From Pseudomonas protegens (lineage in GTDB: Bacteria; Pseudomonadota; Gammaproteobacteria; Pseudomonadales; Pseudomonadaceae), in the NCBI RefSeq assembly GCF_003363755.1, contig NZ_CP031396.1, positions 3,727,001 to 3,791,000 of the forward strand: a stretch of DNA of 64,000 bases. The letters are read 5' to 3'. A program made the translations under genes and the position numbers. The notes under the pieces are model-generated. The model was not told the origin of the DNA. It saw nothing but the letters and a program-made list of their open reading frames with translations, and ran no database searches. This document shows, in pieces, positions 51,635 through 59,761 of the stretch (its first letter is position 1; every line of letters starts with the position of its first letter).

Positions 51635-51752
51635 TGTAGCCGCTGCCGCAGGCGGTGATCGGCCGCGCAGCGGCCGCCGGGGATTTGCCGTGGATGGCCG
51701 GGGCGAGGACTGCGTCCTCGTTCGCAGCCTCGCAGGCTCGGCAGCGGCTACG
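51635..51752. repeat. REPIN between sulfatase and LysR gene
   Basis: TGTAGCCGCTGCCGCAGGCG on the left; GCCTCGCAGGCTCGGCAGCG on the right. Confidence 0.8.
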
Positions 51753-51800
51753 GGTGCAAGTGCAGGGGGCGAGTGTCGGGGCATGACGCCAGTCAGGGGC

Positions 51801-52745
51801 TCAGACGGCCAGGTTGTCGAGGGACGGCAGCGCTTCGTCCTGTTCGTCGATGGCCTTGATCTCTTCGATCATCGCCGCCGCCAGGGGCGAGAGGCGGTAG
51901 CCGGCGCGGCTGACGATGCCGTAGCGGGTGTAGAGCTCTTCCAGGTCGTCGGCCAGGCCGTCGATCTTCAGGCACACCAGTTCGCCCTTGGCGTTGTGCA
52001 AGGCGTCGCTGTAGGAGCCGACGATGCCGATGGCGTCCGAGCGCATGACCACGCCCAGCAGGCTGTAGCTGTTTTCGCATTCCACATTGGGCGTGAAGTC
52101 CGGCTTGCCGCAGAGGTCGACGATGACCTTGCGCAGGTTCGGCGGGCGGATGGTCACCGCCAGCGGGTAGCTCATCAGTTCGCTGGCGCTGACGCTGTCG
52201 CGCTGGGCCAACGGATGCCCGGCGCGGCAGCAGAAATGCCATTTGCGCGGGCGCAGGCGCTGGGTCAGGTAATCCGGGTCGGCCTCGAAGTGGCGGGTGT
52301 CGGCCACGAAGAATTCGAACTCTTCGCTGAGCAGGCGCTTGCTCAGGCTTTGCCAGTCATCCACCTGGAACTGCACCCGGGCCTTGGGGTAGCGCCCGAT
52401 AAAGCTGCCGATGGCCCGGGGGATCAAGCCCGAGGCCGGCGCCGGGCCACAGCCGAAGCGCAACTCTCCCGCCTCCAGGCCATTGAACTGGCTGATCTCG
52501 TTGGCCATCTGCTGGGCCCCGCTGACCAGCCGACGGGCATGTTCCAGCAGTAACTGGCCCTGCTTGGTCGGCGCCAGGTCCTTGCGCCCGCGATCCACCA
52601 ACTGGCAGCCGACGCTGTGTTCCAGGGCCTGGATGCTGCGGCTGAAGGCCGATTGCGAGAGGTTCACCGCCGCCGCGGCCGCGACAAAGCTGCGCTGATC
52701 AGCGAGGGCGATGAAGTGACGGAGCTGGCGCAGGTCGATATGCAT
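51801..52745 (-). CDS. LysR-type regulator divergent from the TonB receptor
   Basis: A 314-residue LTTR paralogous to the one at 47.7 kb. HTH MHIDLRQLRHFIALADQRSFVAAAAAVNLSQSAFSRSIQALEHSVG. Effector domain GELRFGCGPAPASGLIPRAIGSFIGRYPKAR, EFFVADTRHFEADPDYLTQ. Weak ribosome binding site. Divergent from the TonB-dependent receptor, which it probably controls. Two related LTTRs in one sulfate ester region suggest different inducers (inference). Confidence 0.88.
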   Translation of the reverse strand: MHIDLRQLRHFIALADQRSFVAAAAAVNLSQSAFSRSIQALEHSVGCQLVDRGRKDLAPTKQGQLLLEHARRLVSGAQQMANEISQFNGLEAGELRFGCGPAPASGLIPRAIGSFIGRYPKARVQFQVDDWQSLSKRLLSEEFEFFVADTRHFEADPDYLTQRLRPRKWHFCCRAGHPLAQRDSVSASELMSYPLAVTIRPPNLRKVIVDLCGKPDFTPNVECENSYSLLGVVMRSDAIGIVGSYSDALHNAKGELVCLKIDGLADDLEELYTRYGIVSRAGYRLSPLAAAMIEEIKAIDEQDEALPSLDNLAV

Positions 52746-52899
52746 TTTTCACATAAAAAATATCGGGGAAATGCATTGGCTATGCATTAGGTCGACTCCT
52801 TATAAAGGCAATCTCTTATGCAGTAAATCTTTGTAAAAACATAAATAAATAACTTTAAGGAATATACGAGGCTGTATATTTTCTGACCAGGAGCCGCCC

Positions 52900-55272
52900 A
52901 TGAGCCCGTTGTCCCTCGCTTCACCCCTCTCGCCCCGGCGGCTCAAGCGCCTGCCCCTGGCGCTGTTGCTGGCCGGCAGCGCGAGCTGGACGCCGACCTG
53001 GGCCGAAGAGGCCCCGGTGCCGGCCACCGCGTCGGCCAAGAGCAGCGCCAACAAGACCCAGGCCGACGATGGCCAGTTGCAAACGGTGACCGTGACCGCC
53101 CGGCGCCGCGAGGAAAGCTCGCAGAGCGTGCCCACCCCCATGAGCGTGGTCAGCGGCCAGGCCCTGGAGAGCCAGCGGGTCTATCGCATCCAGGATCTGC
53201 AGCAGCTGGTGCCCAGCGTCAACGTCGCCTACATGCATGCGCGCCAGTCCAGCGTGTCGATCCGCGGCCTGGGCAACAACCCGGCCAGCGATGGCCTGGA
53301 AGGCAGCGTCGGGCTGTACATCGACAACGTCTACCTGGGACGGCCGGGGATGGCGGTGTTCGACCTGATGGACATCGAGCAGCTGGAAGTGCTGCGCGGT
53401 CCCCAGGGCACCCTGTTCGGCAAGAACACCACCGCCGGGGTGATCAACATCAGCACCCGGGCGCCGAGCTTCACCCCGGAACGCAGCATCGAAACTTCCC
53501 TCGGCGAGGACGGTTACTTCCAGACCAAGGGCACGATTTCCGGGCCGCTGACCGATGAGCTGGCCGGGCGTTTTTCCGCCTATCGCACCCGCAGCGACGG
53601 CGACATCAAGAACGAGTTCGACGGCCATGACCTCAATGGCGGATCGCGCCAGGGCTTTCGCGGGCAACTGCTGTACAAGCCCAACGACAGCTTCAACCTG
53701 CGCTGGATCGGCGACTACAACGAAGAGGATTCCAGTGCCGGCACCCGGGTGCTGTACAGCACCGGGCCGACCATCAACGGCACCAACGTCTACGAGTCCC
53801 GCGCGGCGGCGGCCGGTGCGACCCTGGTCAACGGTTCGCACCGCAAGGTCAACCTGGACAACGACCAGCATGTCACGGTGTTCCAGGGCGGCACTTCGCT
53901 TGAGGCCAACTGGACCCTGCCCAGCGATTTCACCCTGACCTCGGTCAGCGCCTACCGCTGGTGGAACTTCACCCCGCGTAACGACGATGGCCTCAACGTG
54001 GCGGCGACCTACAACGCCGGGGTGTCGGTGGAAGACAAACAGTGGTCCCAGGAATTCCGTCTGGCCTCGCCCACTGGCGGCTTCTTCGACTACGTGCTGG
54101 GCGCCTACTACTTCGGCTCCGACCTGGACAACAAATCCTTCGCCTATTACGGGCCCAAGGCGGACATCTGGAACGGCACGCCGGCCGGGGCCCTGAGCAA
54201 CGTCACCAGCATCGGCAACGGGCATATCCAGACCAACAGTTTCGCCCTGTTCGCCCAGGGCACCTGGCACCTGACCGAGCGCCTGGATTTCACCGCCGGG
54301 CTGCGCGGCACCTACGAGGAAAAAAGCGCCTGGGTCAGCCGCAACGCGCCGCTGGGTGGCGCCGCGGTGGCCGGTGCCGCCGCCAACGCCCGTCGCGGCC
54401 GCGCCGGAGCCTATGATTCGGGCGACCTCAACCAGTACAGCACCAGCCCTTCGGGCCTGCTCAACCTCAGCTACCGCTTCACCGATGACCTGCTGGGCTA
54501 CGCCACCCTGTCCCACGGCGAGAAGTCCGGCGGGGTCAACCTGGCGGTGGGCTCGGCGCCGACCGCCGGGGCCGACTCGCTGCTGATCGGCACCGAGCGC
54601 GCCAACAACGCCGAGCTGGGGTTCAAGAGCACCCTGTGGGACCGCCGCCTGCAACTCAACGCCAACCTGTTCTGGACCCAGGTCAACGGCTACCAGACTA
54701 ACGCCTACGACAATGCCAACCGCGTGCAGTACCTGACCAACGCCGGGTCGGTGCGCTCGCGCGGAGTGGAGGTGGAAAGCACCCTGGTGCCGATTCGCGG
54801 CCTGACCCTGAACCTCAACGGTTCCTACAACGACGTGCGCTACCTGTCCTACAAGGATGCGCCGTGCCCGCCGGAAGTCAGCCTGCGCCCGGGAGCACCG
54901 GCCTCCTGCGACCTCAGCGGCCACCAGGTGGTGGGCGCCTCGAAATGGATCGGCAACGCCAACGGCGAATACAAGTGGAACCTGGACAACGGCCTGGAAG
55001 AGTACGTCACCGCCAGCTACGCCTTCCGCTCCAAGGCCGTGGGCACCGTGGAAGATTCCGAATACGGGCAGATCCCCAGCTACGCCGTGGTCAACCTGTC
55101 CACCGGCCTGCGCGGCAACTACGAACAGGGCCAGTGGGACGTCTCGCTGTGGCTGAAGAACGCCTTCGACAAGACCTACTACACCACCCTCTGGACTGCC
55201 GGCAACGGCGGTTACGAGGGCCTGCTGGGCACCCCGCGAACCCTGGGCGTGACCGGACGCTACGACTTCTGA
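52900..55272 (+). CDS. TonB-dependent outer membrane receptor (SftP-like)
   Basis: A 790-residue receptor with signal peptide (LALLLAGSASWTPTWAEE). TonB box/plug region: LQTVTVTARRREESSQSVPTPMSVVSG, VSIRGLG, VEVLRGPQGTLFGKNTTAGVINISTRAP. C-terminal 22-strand barrel ending in Phe (GVTGRYDF). It belongs to the branch with FecA-like 'RREE' receptors. SftP of P. putida, a sulfate-ester-linked receptor, is the likely relative given the neighbours. The AT-rich gap before it contains the promoter; no boxes assigned. Confidence 0.88.
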   Translation: MSPLSLASPLSPRRLKRLPLALLLAGSASWTPTWAEEAPVPATASAKSSANKTQADDGQLQTVTVTARRREESSQSVPTPMSVVSGQALESQRVYRIQDLQQLVPSVNVAYMHARQSSVSIRGLGNNPASDGLEGSVGLYIDNVYLGRPGMAVFDLMDIEQLEVLRGPQGTLFGKNTTAGVINISTRAPSFTPERSIETSLGEDGYFQTKGTISGPLTDELAGRFSAYRTRSDGDIKNEFDGHDLNGGSRQGFRGQLLYKPNDSFNLRWIGDYNEEDSSAGTRVLYSTGPTINGTNVYESRAAAAGATLVNGSHRKVNLDNDQHVTVFQGGTSLEANWTLPSDFTLTSVSAYRWWNFTPRNDDGLNVAATYNAGVSVEDKQWSQEFRLASPTGGFFDYVLGAYYFGSDLDNKSFAYYGPKADIWNGTPAGALSNVTSIGNGHIQTNSFALFAQGTWHLTERLDFTAGLRGTYEEKSAWVSRNAPLGGAAVAGAAANARRGRAGAYDSGDLNQYSTSPSGLLNLSYRFTDDLLGYATLSHGEKSGGVNLAVGSAPTAGADSLLIGTERANNAELGFKSTLWDRRLQLNANLFWTQVNGYQTNAYDNANRVQYLTNAGSVRSRGVEVESTLVPIRGLTLNLNGSYNDVRYLSYKDAPCPPEVSLRPGAPASCDLSGHQVVGASKWIGNANGEYKWNLDNGLEEYVTASYAFRSKAVGTVEDSEYGQIPSYAVVNLSTGLRGNYEQGQWDVSLWLKNAFDKTYYTTLWTAGNGGYEGLLGTPRTLGVTGRYDF

Positions 55273-55338
55273 AACCCGGCTTCACGTATCTCGCGCCGGG
55301 TCCGCCGGCGCCCTTCGACCTGAACAGGAGTGCTCGTC

Positions 55339-56688
55339 ATGCTGCGTGTCAAAAGCGTTTTGCCCTGGCTGATTGCCGCCACCCTGCTGGCTTCGGCGGT
55401 GCAGGCCGCCCCCAGCGTCTACCCCACCGGAGTGACCCGCTACGATCCGGCCAGGGCCTATAACCAGTACGTGATCTTCAGCGGCGCCGACAAACAGACG
55501 CACTTGATCGACATGAACGGCAATGAGGTGAAGCACTGGCCGCAAGCCGGTTTCCCCTCGGCCATCATCGACCCGCAACTGGTGAACGGCGAGCGCGGCC
55601 GGGTGCTGTTGCAGCTCAAGGACAAGGAGCCCGGGCCCCTGGGTTCAGCGGGCAACGGCCTGGGCAACCAGAGCGTCGGCGAGCTGGACTGGAACGGCAA
55701 GGTGCTCTGGCAATGGGGCGACCAGGCCCCGGGCGGCGCCGCCCAGCAGCACCACGACCAGCGCCGCCTGGGCAACGGCAACACCCTGGTGCTGGCCAAC
55801 AAGGTGCACAAGGTGGCGGGGTTCAAGGTGCCCCAGGTGATCGACGATGCGATCTATGAGGTCAGCCCCGACGGCCAGGTCAAATGGCAGTGGCTGGCCT
55901 CCGAGCACCTCAAGGAATTCGGCTTTACTCCGGCGCAATTGAAGCTGGTGTACGGCAGCGACAACCCGGACTACCTGCACATCAACAACCTCAGCGTGGT
56001 GGGCCCCAACCAGTGGTTCGACGGCGGCGATAAACGCTTCGCCCCGGACAACCTGCTGATCGATTCACGCAACGCCAACTTCATCGCCATCCTCGACAAG
56101 CACAGCGGCAAGGTGGTCTGGCGCCTGGGGCCGAACCTGGCGCCGATCAACCCGAAGACCGCGGCCAAGGTGCCGCGCCCGGTGGACCAGTTCGTCGGCC
56201 AGCATGACGCCCACATCATTCCCGCTGGTTTACCGGGCGCCGGGCACCTGCTGGTGTTCGACAACCAGGGCACGGCCGGCTACCCCTCGGTGCCTTTGGG
56301 GCTGATCGCCGGTTCCCGGGTGCTGGAGATCGACCCGATCAGGAACGAGATCGTCTGGCAGTACAGCGCCGCCAGTTCCCGGCAGCCGGGCTGGGCCTTC
56401 TACAGCTCGTTCATCAGCAGCGCGCGACGTTTGCCCAACGGCAACACGCTGATCGATGAGGGCATGAACGGACGCTTCTTCCAGGTCACCGCCGGCGGCG
56501 AGATCGTCTGGGAATACGTCAGCCCCTACCTGGGCAAGGCCCCGGGCAGCGAGGCCGTCAGCAACTGGGTGTACCGCGCCTTGCCGGTGAGCTACGACTG
56601 GGTGCCCCAGGGCACACCGCGTTCGGAAACCGCGGTGAGCGTGCCGGAGTCGGGGCTGAAACCGGCCAGCGCCAGCGCGGAGATCTGA
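55339..56688 (+). CDS. Arylsulfotransferase (ASST) family periplasmic protein
   Basis: A 449-residue protein with a signal peptide (LPWLIAATLLASAVQA/AP). The sequence is a six-bladed beta-propeller-like ASST: LIDMNGNEVKHWP, GKVLWQWGDQAPGG, HHDQRRLGNGNTLVLANKVHKV, DYLHINNLSVVGPNQW, VGQHDAHIIPAGLPGAGHLLVFDNQG, RVLEIDPIRNEIVWQYSA, RRLPNGNTLIDEG and GGEIVWEYVSPY. ASSTs move a sulfuryl group between phenolic esters via a conserved His. Possible His: the HHDQ and HDAH sites. It follows the receptor by 67 bases and may process esters in the periplasm. Confidence 0.85.
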   Translation: MLRVKSVLPWLIAATLLASAVQAAPSVYPTGVTRYDPARAYNQYVIFSGADKQTHLIDMNGNEVKHWPQAGFPSAIIDPQLVNGERGRVLLQLKDKEPGPLGSAGNGLGNQSVGELDWNGKVLWQWGDQAPGGAAQQHHDQRRLGNGNTLVLANKVHKVAGFKVPQVIDDAIYEVSPDGQVKWQWLASEHLKEFGFTPAQLKLVYGSDNPDYLHINNLSVVGPNQWFDGGDKRFAPDNLLIDSRNANFIAILDKHSGKVVWRLGPNLAPINPKTAAKVPRPVDQFVGQHDAHIIPAGLPGAGHLLVFDNQGTAGYPSVPLGLIAGSRVLEIDPIRNEIVWQYSAASSRQPGWAFYSSFISSARRLPNGNTLIDEGMNGRFFQVTAGGEIVWEYVSPYLGKAPGSEAVSNWVYRALPVSYDWVPQGTPRSETAVSVPESGLKPASASAEI

Positions 56689-56790
56689 GCTTGAGGCTGT
56701 GCCGTGGCGCCCGTTAGGTCGGGCTGGCGCCCTAGCGGGAGCAAGCGCCCTCGCCCCCAATGAGGCGCGGGAGCCGCTCTGGGGAGGACC

Positions 56791-57132
56791 TCAGAAGTAG
56801 AAGAACAGGCCGGTGTCCCGTTCCAGGGCCAGGCGATTCAGGGCGATGAGCCTGTGGATAAGTTCATCCTCCGCTGTCGCGGTCCGGGTGAGGATCGACA
56901 GCGCCGTGGTCAGGGCGGCCCGACCCTGGATCGAGGCGTCTTCGTAGTCGTCGATCAGGGGGCCCAGGGCGCGGTTCAAACGCGGTAGCAGGTCGCTGCG
57001 GGACAGCAGCGCCCACTGTTCCGGGGACAGCGCCAGTTCCTCCAGGTCGCCCGGCAGGCACTGGTCCAGGTCCAGGCGCTGCATGGCGGCCTTGCTAGTG
57101 GGCACCACTATCCATTTCTGCGGTGCGCTCAT
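56791..57132 (-). CDS. Unknown protein coupled to a SMI1/KNR4-type gene
   Basis: A 113-residue protein, start MSAPQKWIVVPTSKAAMQRLDLDQC, helical (PLIDDYEDASIQGRAALTTALSILTRTATAEDELIHRLIALNRLALERDTG). Its ATG overlaps the stop of the SMI1-like gene (ATGA). No family recognised. An immunity-related function is plausible from the partner only. Confidence 0.7.
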   Translation of the reverse strand: MSAPQKWIVVPTSKAAMQRLDLDQCLPGDLEELALSPEQWALLSRSDLLPRLNRALGPLIDDYEDASIQGRAALTTALSILTRTATAEDELIHRLIALNRLALERDTGLFFYF

Positions 57133-57557
57133 GGCTGCCACAGCTCGACAAAGGCCTTGAAGTCGGCGGCCACCGGGTAGCGGCTGGCGCTCTCGGGATC
57201 GAAGATTTCCACCGCCACGCCCGGGCTGTTGAAGTCCAGGCAAATCAGCAGGCCGCCGGCATCCCGGGCAATCGCCAGGCAGCCTGCAGGCAGTCCCGGC
57301 ACGCGGCCAGGGCTGGCGTACCAGAGCAGGGTCCAGGGCTGGTTGCTCAGGCCGAACTCGAAGAACTCGCTGATGCAGGTGTAGTCGTTGCCATAGGGGA
57401 AGGTGCCGATCCCCGGGGTGGCGGCCGCGGCGTATTGCACCAGCTCCAGGTACAGCGCCGGAAACTCAAGGCCGAGGCGTTGCTGCACCTGGGCGATCAG
57501 TTGTTCGTCCACCGCCGATCCGGGTTCGATTTCCCAGGCAGTCCAGTCCAGGGGCAT
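57129..57557 (-). CDS. SMI1/KNR4 family protein (immunity superfamily)
   Basis: A 142-residue protein with the SUKH pattern: EPGSAVDEQLIAQVQQRLGLEFPALYLELVQYAAAATPGIGTFPYGNDYTCISEFFEFG and GLLICLDFNSPGVAVEIFDPE. SUKH proteins are frequent immunity proteins for polymorphic toxins. No toxin gene is adjacent, so this looks like an orphan immunity gene. Start at 57557 because the sequence upstream is out of pattern. Confidence 0.8.
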   Translation of the reverse strand: MPLDWTAWEIEPGSAVDEQLIAQVQQRLGLEFPALYLELVQYAAAATPGIGTFPYGNDYTCISEFFEFGLSNQPWTLLWYASPGRVPGLPAGCLAIARDAGGLLICLDFNSPGVAVEIFDPESASRYPVAADFKAFVELWQP

Positions 57558-57661
57558 GTTCGACCTGCGCCTTGTCGTTGAGGGGGCTGCGCCCGCGCGA
57601 GGGGGATCGGGCGGGCGGCGAGGGGCGATTGTAAGCGTGTCGCTTGGTGCGCGGTAGGCGC

Positions 57662-58327
57662 TTAGTTGCAGCTGTGGCCTTCGGGCAGGGTGACGGTGTA
57701 TTTGCGTTGCACCCGGTTTTTGAAATCCAGGTTGTCCAGGCTTTCCTGCACCAGGAAATCCTCGACCTTGGCGTCCTGGCAATCCTCGTTGTAGGACGAG
57801 GCCCGTAGCAGGAACACGGTGCGCCGGCTCTGCTCGTCCTTGGCCTTGATATTGAAGGTCGACAGGGTGGTGTAGCCGGTGCGCTCCGAGGAGCCGATGG
57901 CACGGTAGGACATCGTTGGGGTGCTGGTGCACACGGTCTGTTGGTTCTTGCCGGGCATGCACGTGGTTTTAGTGCTGCTGGGCACCTGGCCGTAGTCGGT
58001 GGCGGTGTAGCGGTAGCTGGTCTTTTTACTGCCCACGTCCAGGGCAATGTTCATGCGAAACGGCGGGTGGTTTTTCGGCAACGACGACTCGGTATACACC
58101 TGGGTGAAACCCATGCCGTGCAGGGCAGCGACCATGTCGCGCAGGTAGTAGCTGGCCTTGAGGCCCTGGGCGTCCTTGGCGCTGTTGACGGTCACCAGCA
58201 CTGGAGCCTTGGGGTCGAAGTAATAGTCTTGGGCCGGGGTGGCGTCGATGGCCACTTCGAGTTTGTTGGCGCAGCCGGTCAAAAGCAGGACGAACAGAAA
58301 CAGCGGGCAGAGCAGGTAGCGAGTCAT
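57662..58327 (-). CDS. Lipoprotein of unknown function
   Basis: A 221-residue lipoprotein (LLCPLFLFVLLLTGCANK; lipobox LTGC). Mature part begins LEVAIDATPAQDYYFDPKAPVLVTVNSAKDAQGLKASYYLRDMVAALHGMGFTQVY, a pattern of outer-membrane lipoproteins with a small N-terminal fold. Two or more Cys in CMPGKNQQTVC. Family not named. Single-gene unit. Confidence 0.8.
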   Translation of the reverse strand: MTRYLLCPLFLFVLLLTGCANKLEVAIDATPAQDYYFDPKAPVLVTVNSAKDAQGLKASYYLRDMVAALHGMGFTQVYTESSLPKNHPPFRMNIALDVGSKKTSYRYTATDYGQVPSSTKTTCMPGKNQQTVCTSTPTMSYRAIGSSERTGYTTLSTFNIKAKDEQSRRTVFLLRASSYNEDCQDAKVEDFLVQESLDNLDFKNRVQRKYTVTLPEGHSCN

Positions 58328-58402
58328 GAATAAGCCATTGTGCAACGTGAGGAATGGATAAGGCTTTAACGATCGAGACTCGGTTTGAACAAACGCGGGG
58401 GA

Positions 58403-58618
58403 TTACGCAGGCTCGCTGGCCTGATACTCCAGCAGGTCGCCGGGTTGGCAGTCGAGTGCAGCGCAGAGTTTGTCCAGGGTCTCGATTTTCATCCCCTTGA
58501 CCTTGCCATTTTTCAGCAACGACAGATTCGCCTCGGTAATGCCCAGGATGGCGGCCAACTCTTTGGAGCGAATCTTGTTTTTAGCCATGACAACGTCAAG
58601 CCGAACGATAATGGTCAT
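58403..58618 (-). CDS. Small XRE-family (YozG-like) regulator
   Basis: A 71-residue HTH protein: MTIIVRLDVVMAKNKIRSKELAAILGITEANLSLLKNGKVKGMKIETLDKLCAALDCQPGDLLEY. This type typically starts with MTI/V.LDV and accompanies DUF2975 genes. Lies 9 bases after DUF2975, in the same operon. Confidence 0.88.
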   Translation of the reverse strand: MTIIVRLDVVMAKNKIRSKELAAILGITEANLSLLKNGKVKGMKIETLDKLCAALDCQPGDLLEYQASEPA

Positions 58619-58627
58619 CTCATTGTT

Positions 58628-59206
58628 CTATATGTAGTGACTGTGCTCATCACTGAGGACTTTGGCGTCGCGCATGATAATGGAAAACGAGCAGAGCAAG
58701 ATTCCTTTGACCACCTCGTAGGCCGCGTAGGACGAGAAGCCCGCGGAGATCTGCAGGATGCGCTGGCCGGGCGGCAGGTCGAGGGACAGGGCCAGGCCTT
58801 GCAGGGTTTCCATCATCGGGAAAGTCGCCGGGGCGACGATCCACAACATGCCCACGCGCCAGAGGATGCGGATGTTGCGATCGCTCCAGGTTTCGCCGCG
58901 CGACAGGCGCAGGAAGAACACCCCGGTCAGGTACAGGGCGAAGCTCGACAGCAGCAGGGGCAGGAAGTCGAGAATCACCAGCAGGGTGAAGCTTGCCGAC
59001 GACAGCTTGAAATCGGCTTCCAGCAGGCGGGGCGAGTGGTCGGCGAAGACGCTGAGCAGGGCGCCCAGGACCTGGTCCTTGTTGTAGATCCACATTCCGG
59101 CATTGCCACCGACCTCGACGACACCCATGACCCAGGCCAGGATCGCGGCCAGCAGGCCGACCCGTCGCAAGCGGTATTGGGCTGAGCCATTCATTTGGGG
59201 GTTCAT
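58628..59206 (-). CDS. DUF2975 four-helix membrane protein
   Basis: A 192-residue protein with four membrane spans (VGLLAAILAWVMGVVEVGGNAGMWI, FTLLVILDFLPLLLSSFALYLTGVFFL, IVAPATFPMM, VVKGILLCSFSIIM). The DUF2975/YozG-type regulator pair is widespread; its function is unknown. Its promoter region carries the palindrome GATAA-AAAA-TTATC at 59245-59258, a possible operator for the XRE partner. The rest of 59259-59468 shows no gene. Confidence 0.85.
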   Translation of the reverse strand: MNPQMNGSAQYRLRRVGLLAAILAWVMGVVEVGGNAGMWIYNKDQVLGALLSVFADHSPRLLEADFKLSSASFTLLVILDFLPLLLSSFALYLTGVFFLRLSRGETWSDRNIRILWRVGMLWIVAPATFPMMETLQGLALSLDLPPGQRILQISAGFSSYAAYEVVKGILLCSFSIIMRDAKVLSDEHSHYI

Positions 59207-59468
59207 GCGTCATTCCTTGCAAAACTTGGGGGTGGCGAATTATTGATAAAAAATTATCGAATTACAATAATTTATTTCTCTAGGATTGTTCTCGTCTAGC
59301 CGCCTGGAATGATGTTGTGGCGAGGGAGCCTGCTCCCGCTCGGGCGCGTAGCGGCCGTAAAACCTGTGCTTGAGACAGTCAGGGAGTACATATCCACTAT
59401 CGAAGCCTTTCACCCGCCGCCACGGAGTGTGAGCCCCACCGCGTCCCTTTGATTTTTCGCCATGTTAG

Positions 59469-59504
59469 GTATACGTTACATTCAATCAATTTTGTTGCGT
59501 ATAC
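59469..59504 (+). promoter_or_regulatory. hipBA module 2 operator
   Basis: GTATACG and CGTATAC, perfect 7-base inverted arms 22 bases apart, just before the hipB ATG (59510). Sequence differs from the AATGCAT operator of module 1, so cross-regulation is unlikely. Confidence 0.6.
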
Positions 59505-59509
59505 AGAAC

Positions 59510-59761
59510 ATGGACTACCTTCTTATCACCGCGCGCCTTGGCGAGCAGGTTCGCCAGCGCCGCCTGCATCGTGGCCTGACCCAAGCCAGCCTGGCCGCCT
59601 TGGCCGGCGTGACCCGGCAGAAGGTCATCGCCATCGAGCGGGGCGACTTGTCGGTGGGTATGGCGGCCTATGCGCGGGTGCTGGGAGCCCTGGACTGTGA
59701 ATTCACCCTGGTGCCTGCCGCGATGCCCACATTGGACGAGATCCAGGGAGTGTTCGACTGA
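59510..59761 (+). CDS. hipB: HipB family antitoxin, module 2
   Basis: An 83-residue XRE antitoxin: LITARLGEQVRQRRLHRGLTQASLAALAGVTRQKVIAIERGDLSVGMAAYARVLGALDCEFTLVP. Stop and hipA start overlap (TGATG). Represses its operon through the GTATACG repeat. Confidence 0.88.
   Translation: MDYLLITARLGEQVRQRRLHRGLTQASLAALAGVTRQKVIAIERGDLSVGMAAYARVLGALDCEFTLVPAAMPTLDEIQGVFD

Noticed and set aside
49991..51658. A 555-codon plus-strand open frame
   Set aside because: Antisense of the second sulfatase gene.
52921..54924. A 667-codon minus-strand open frame
   Set aside because: Antisense of the TonB receptor; no domain.
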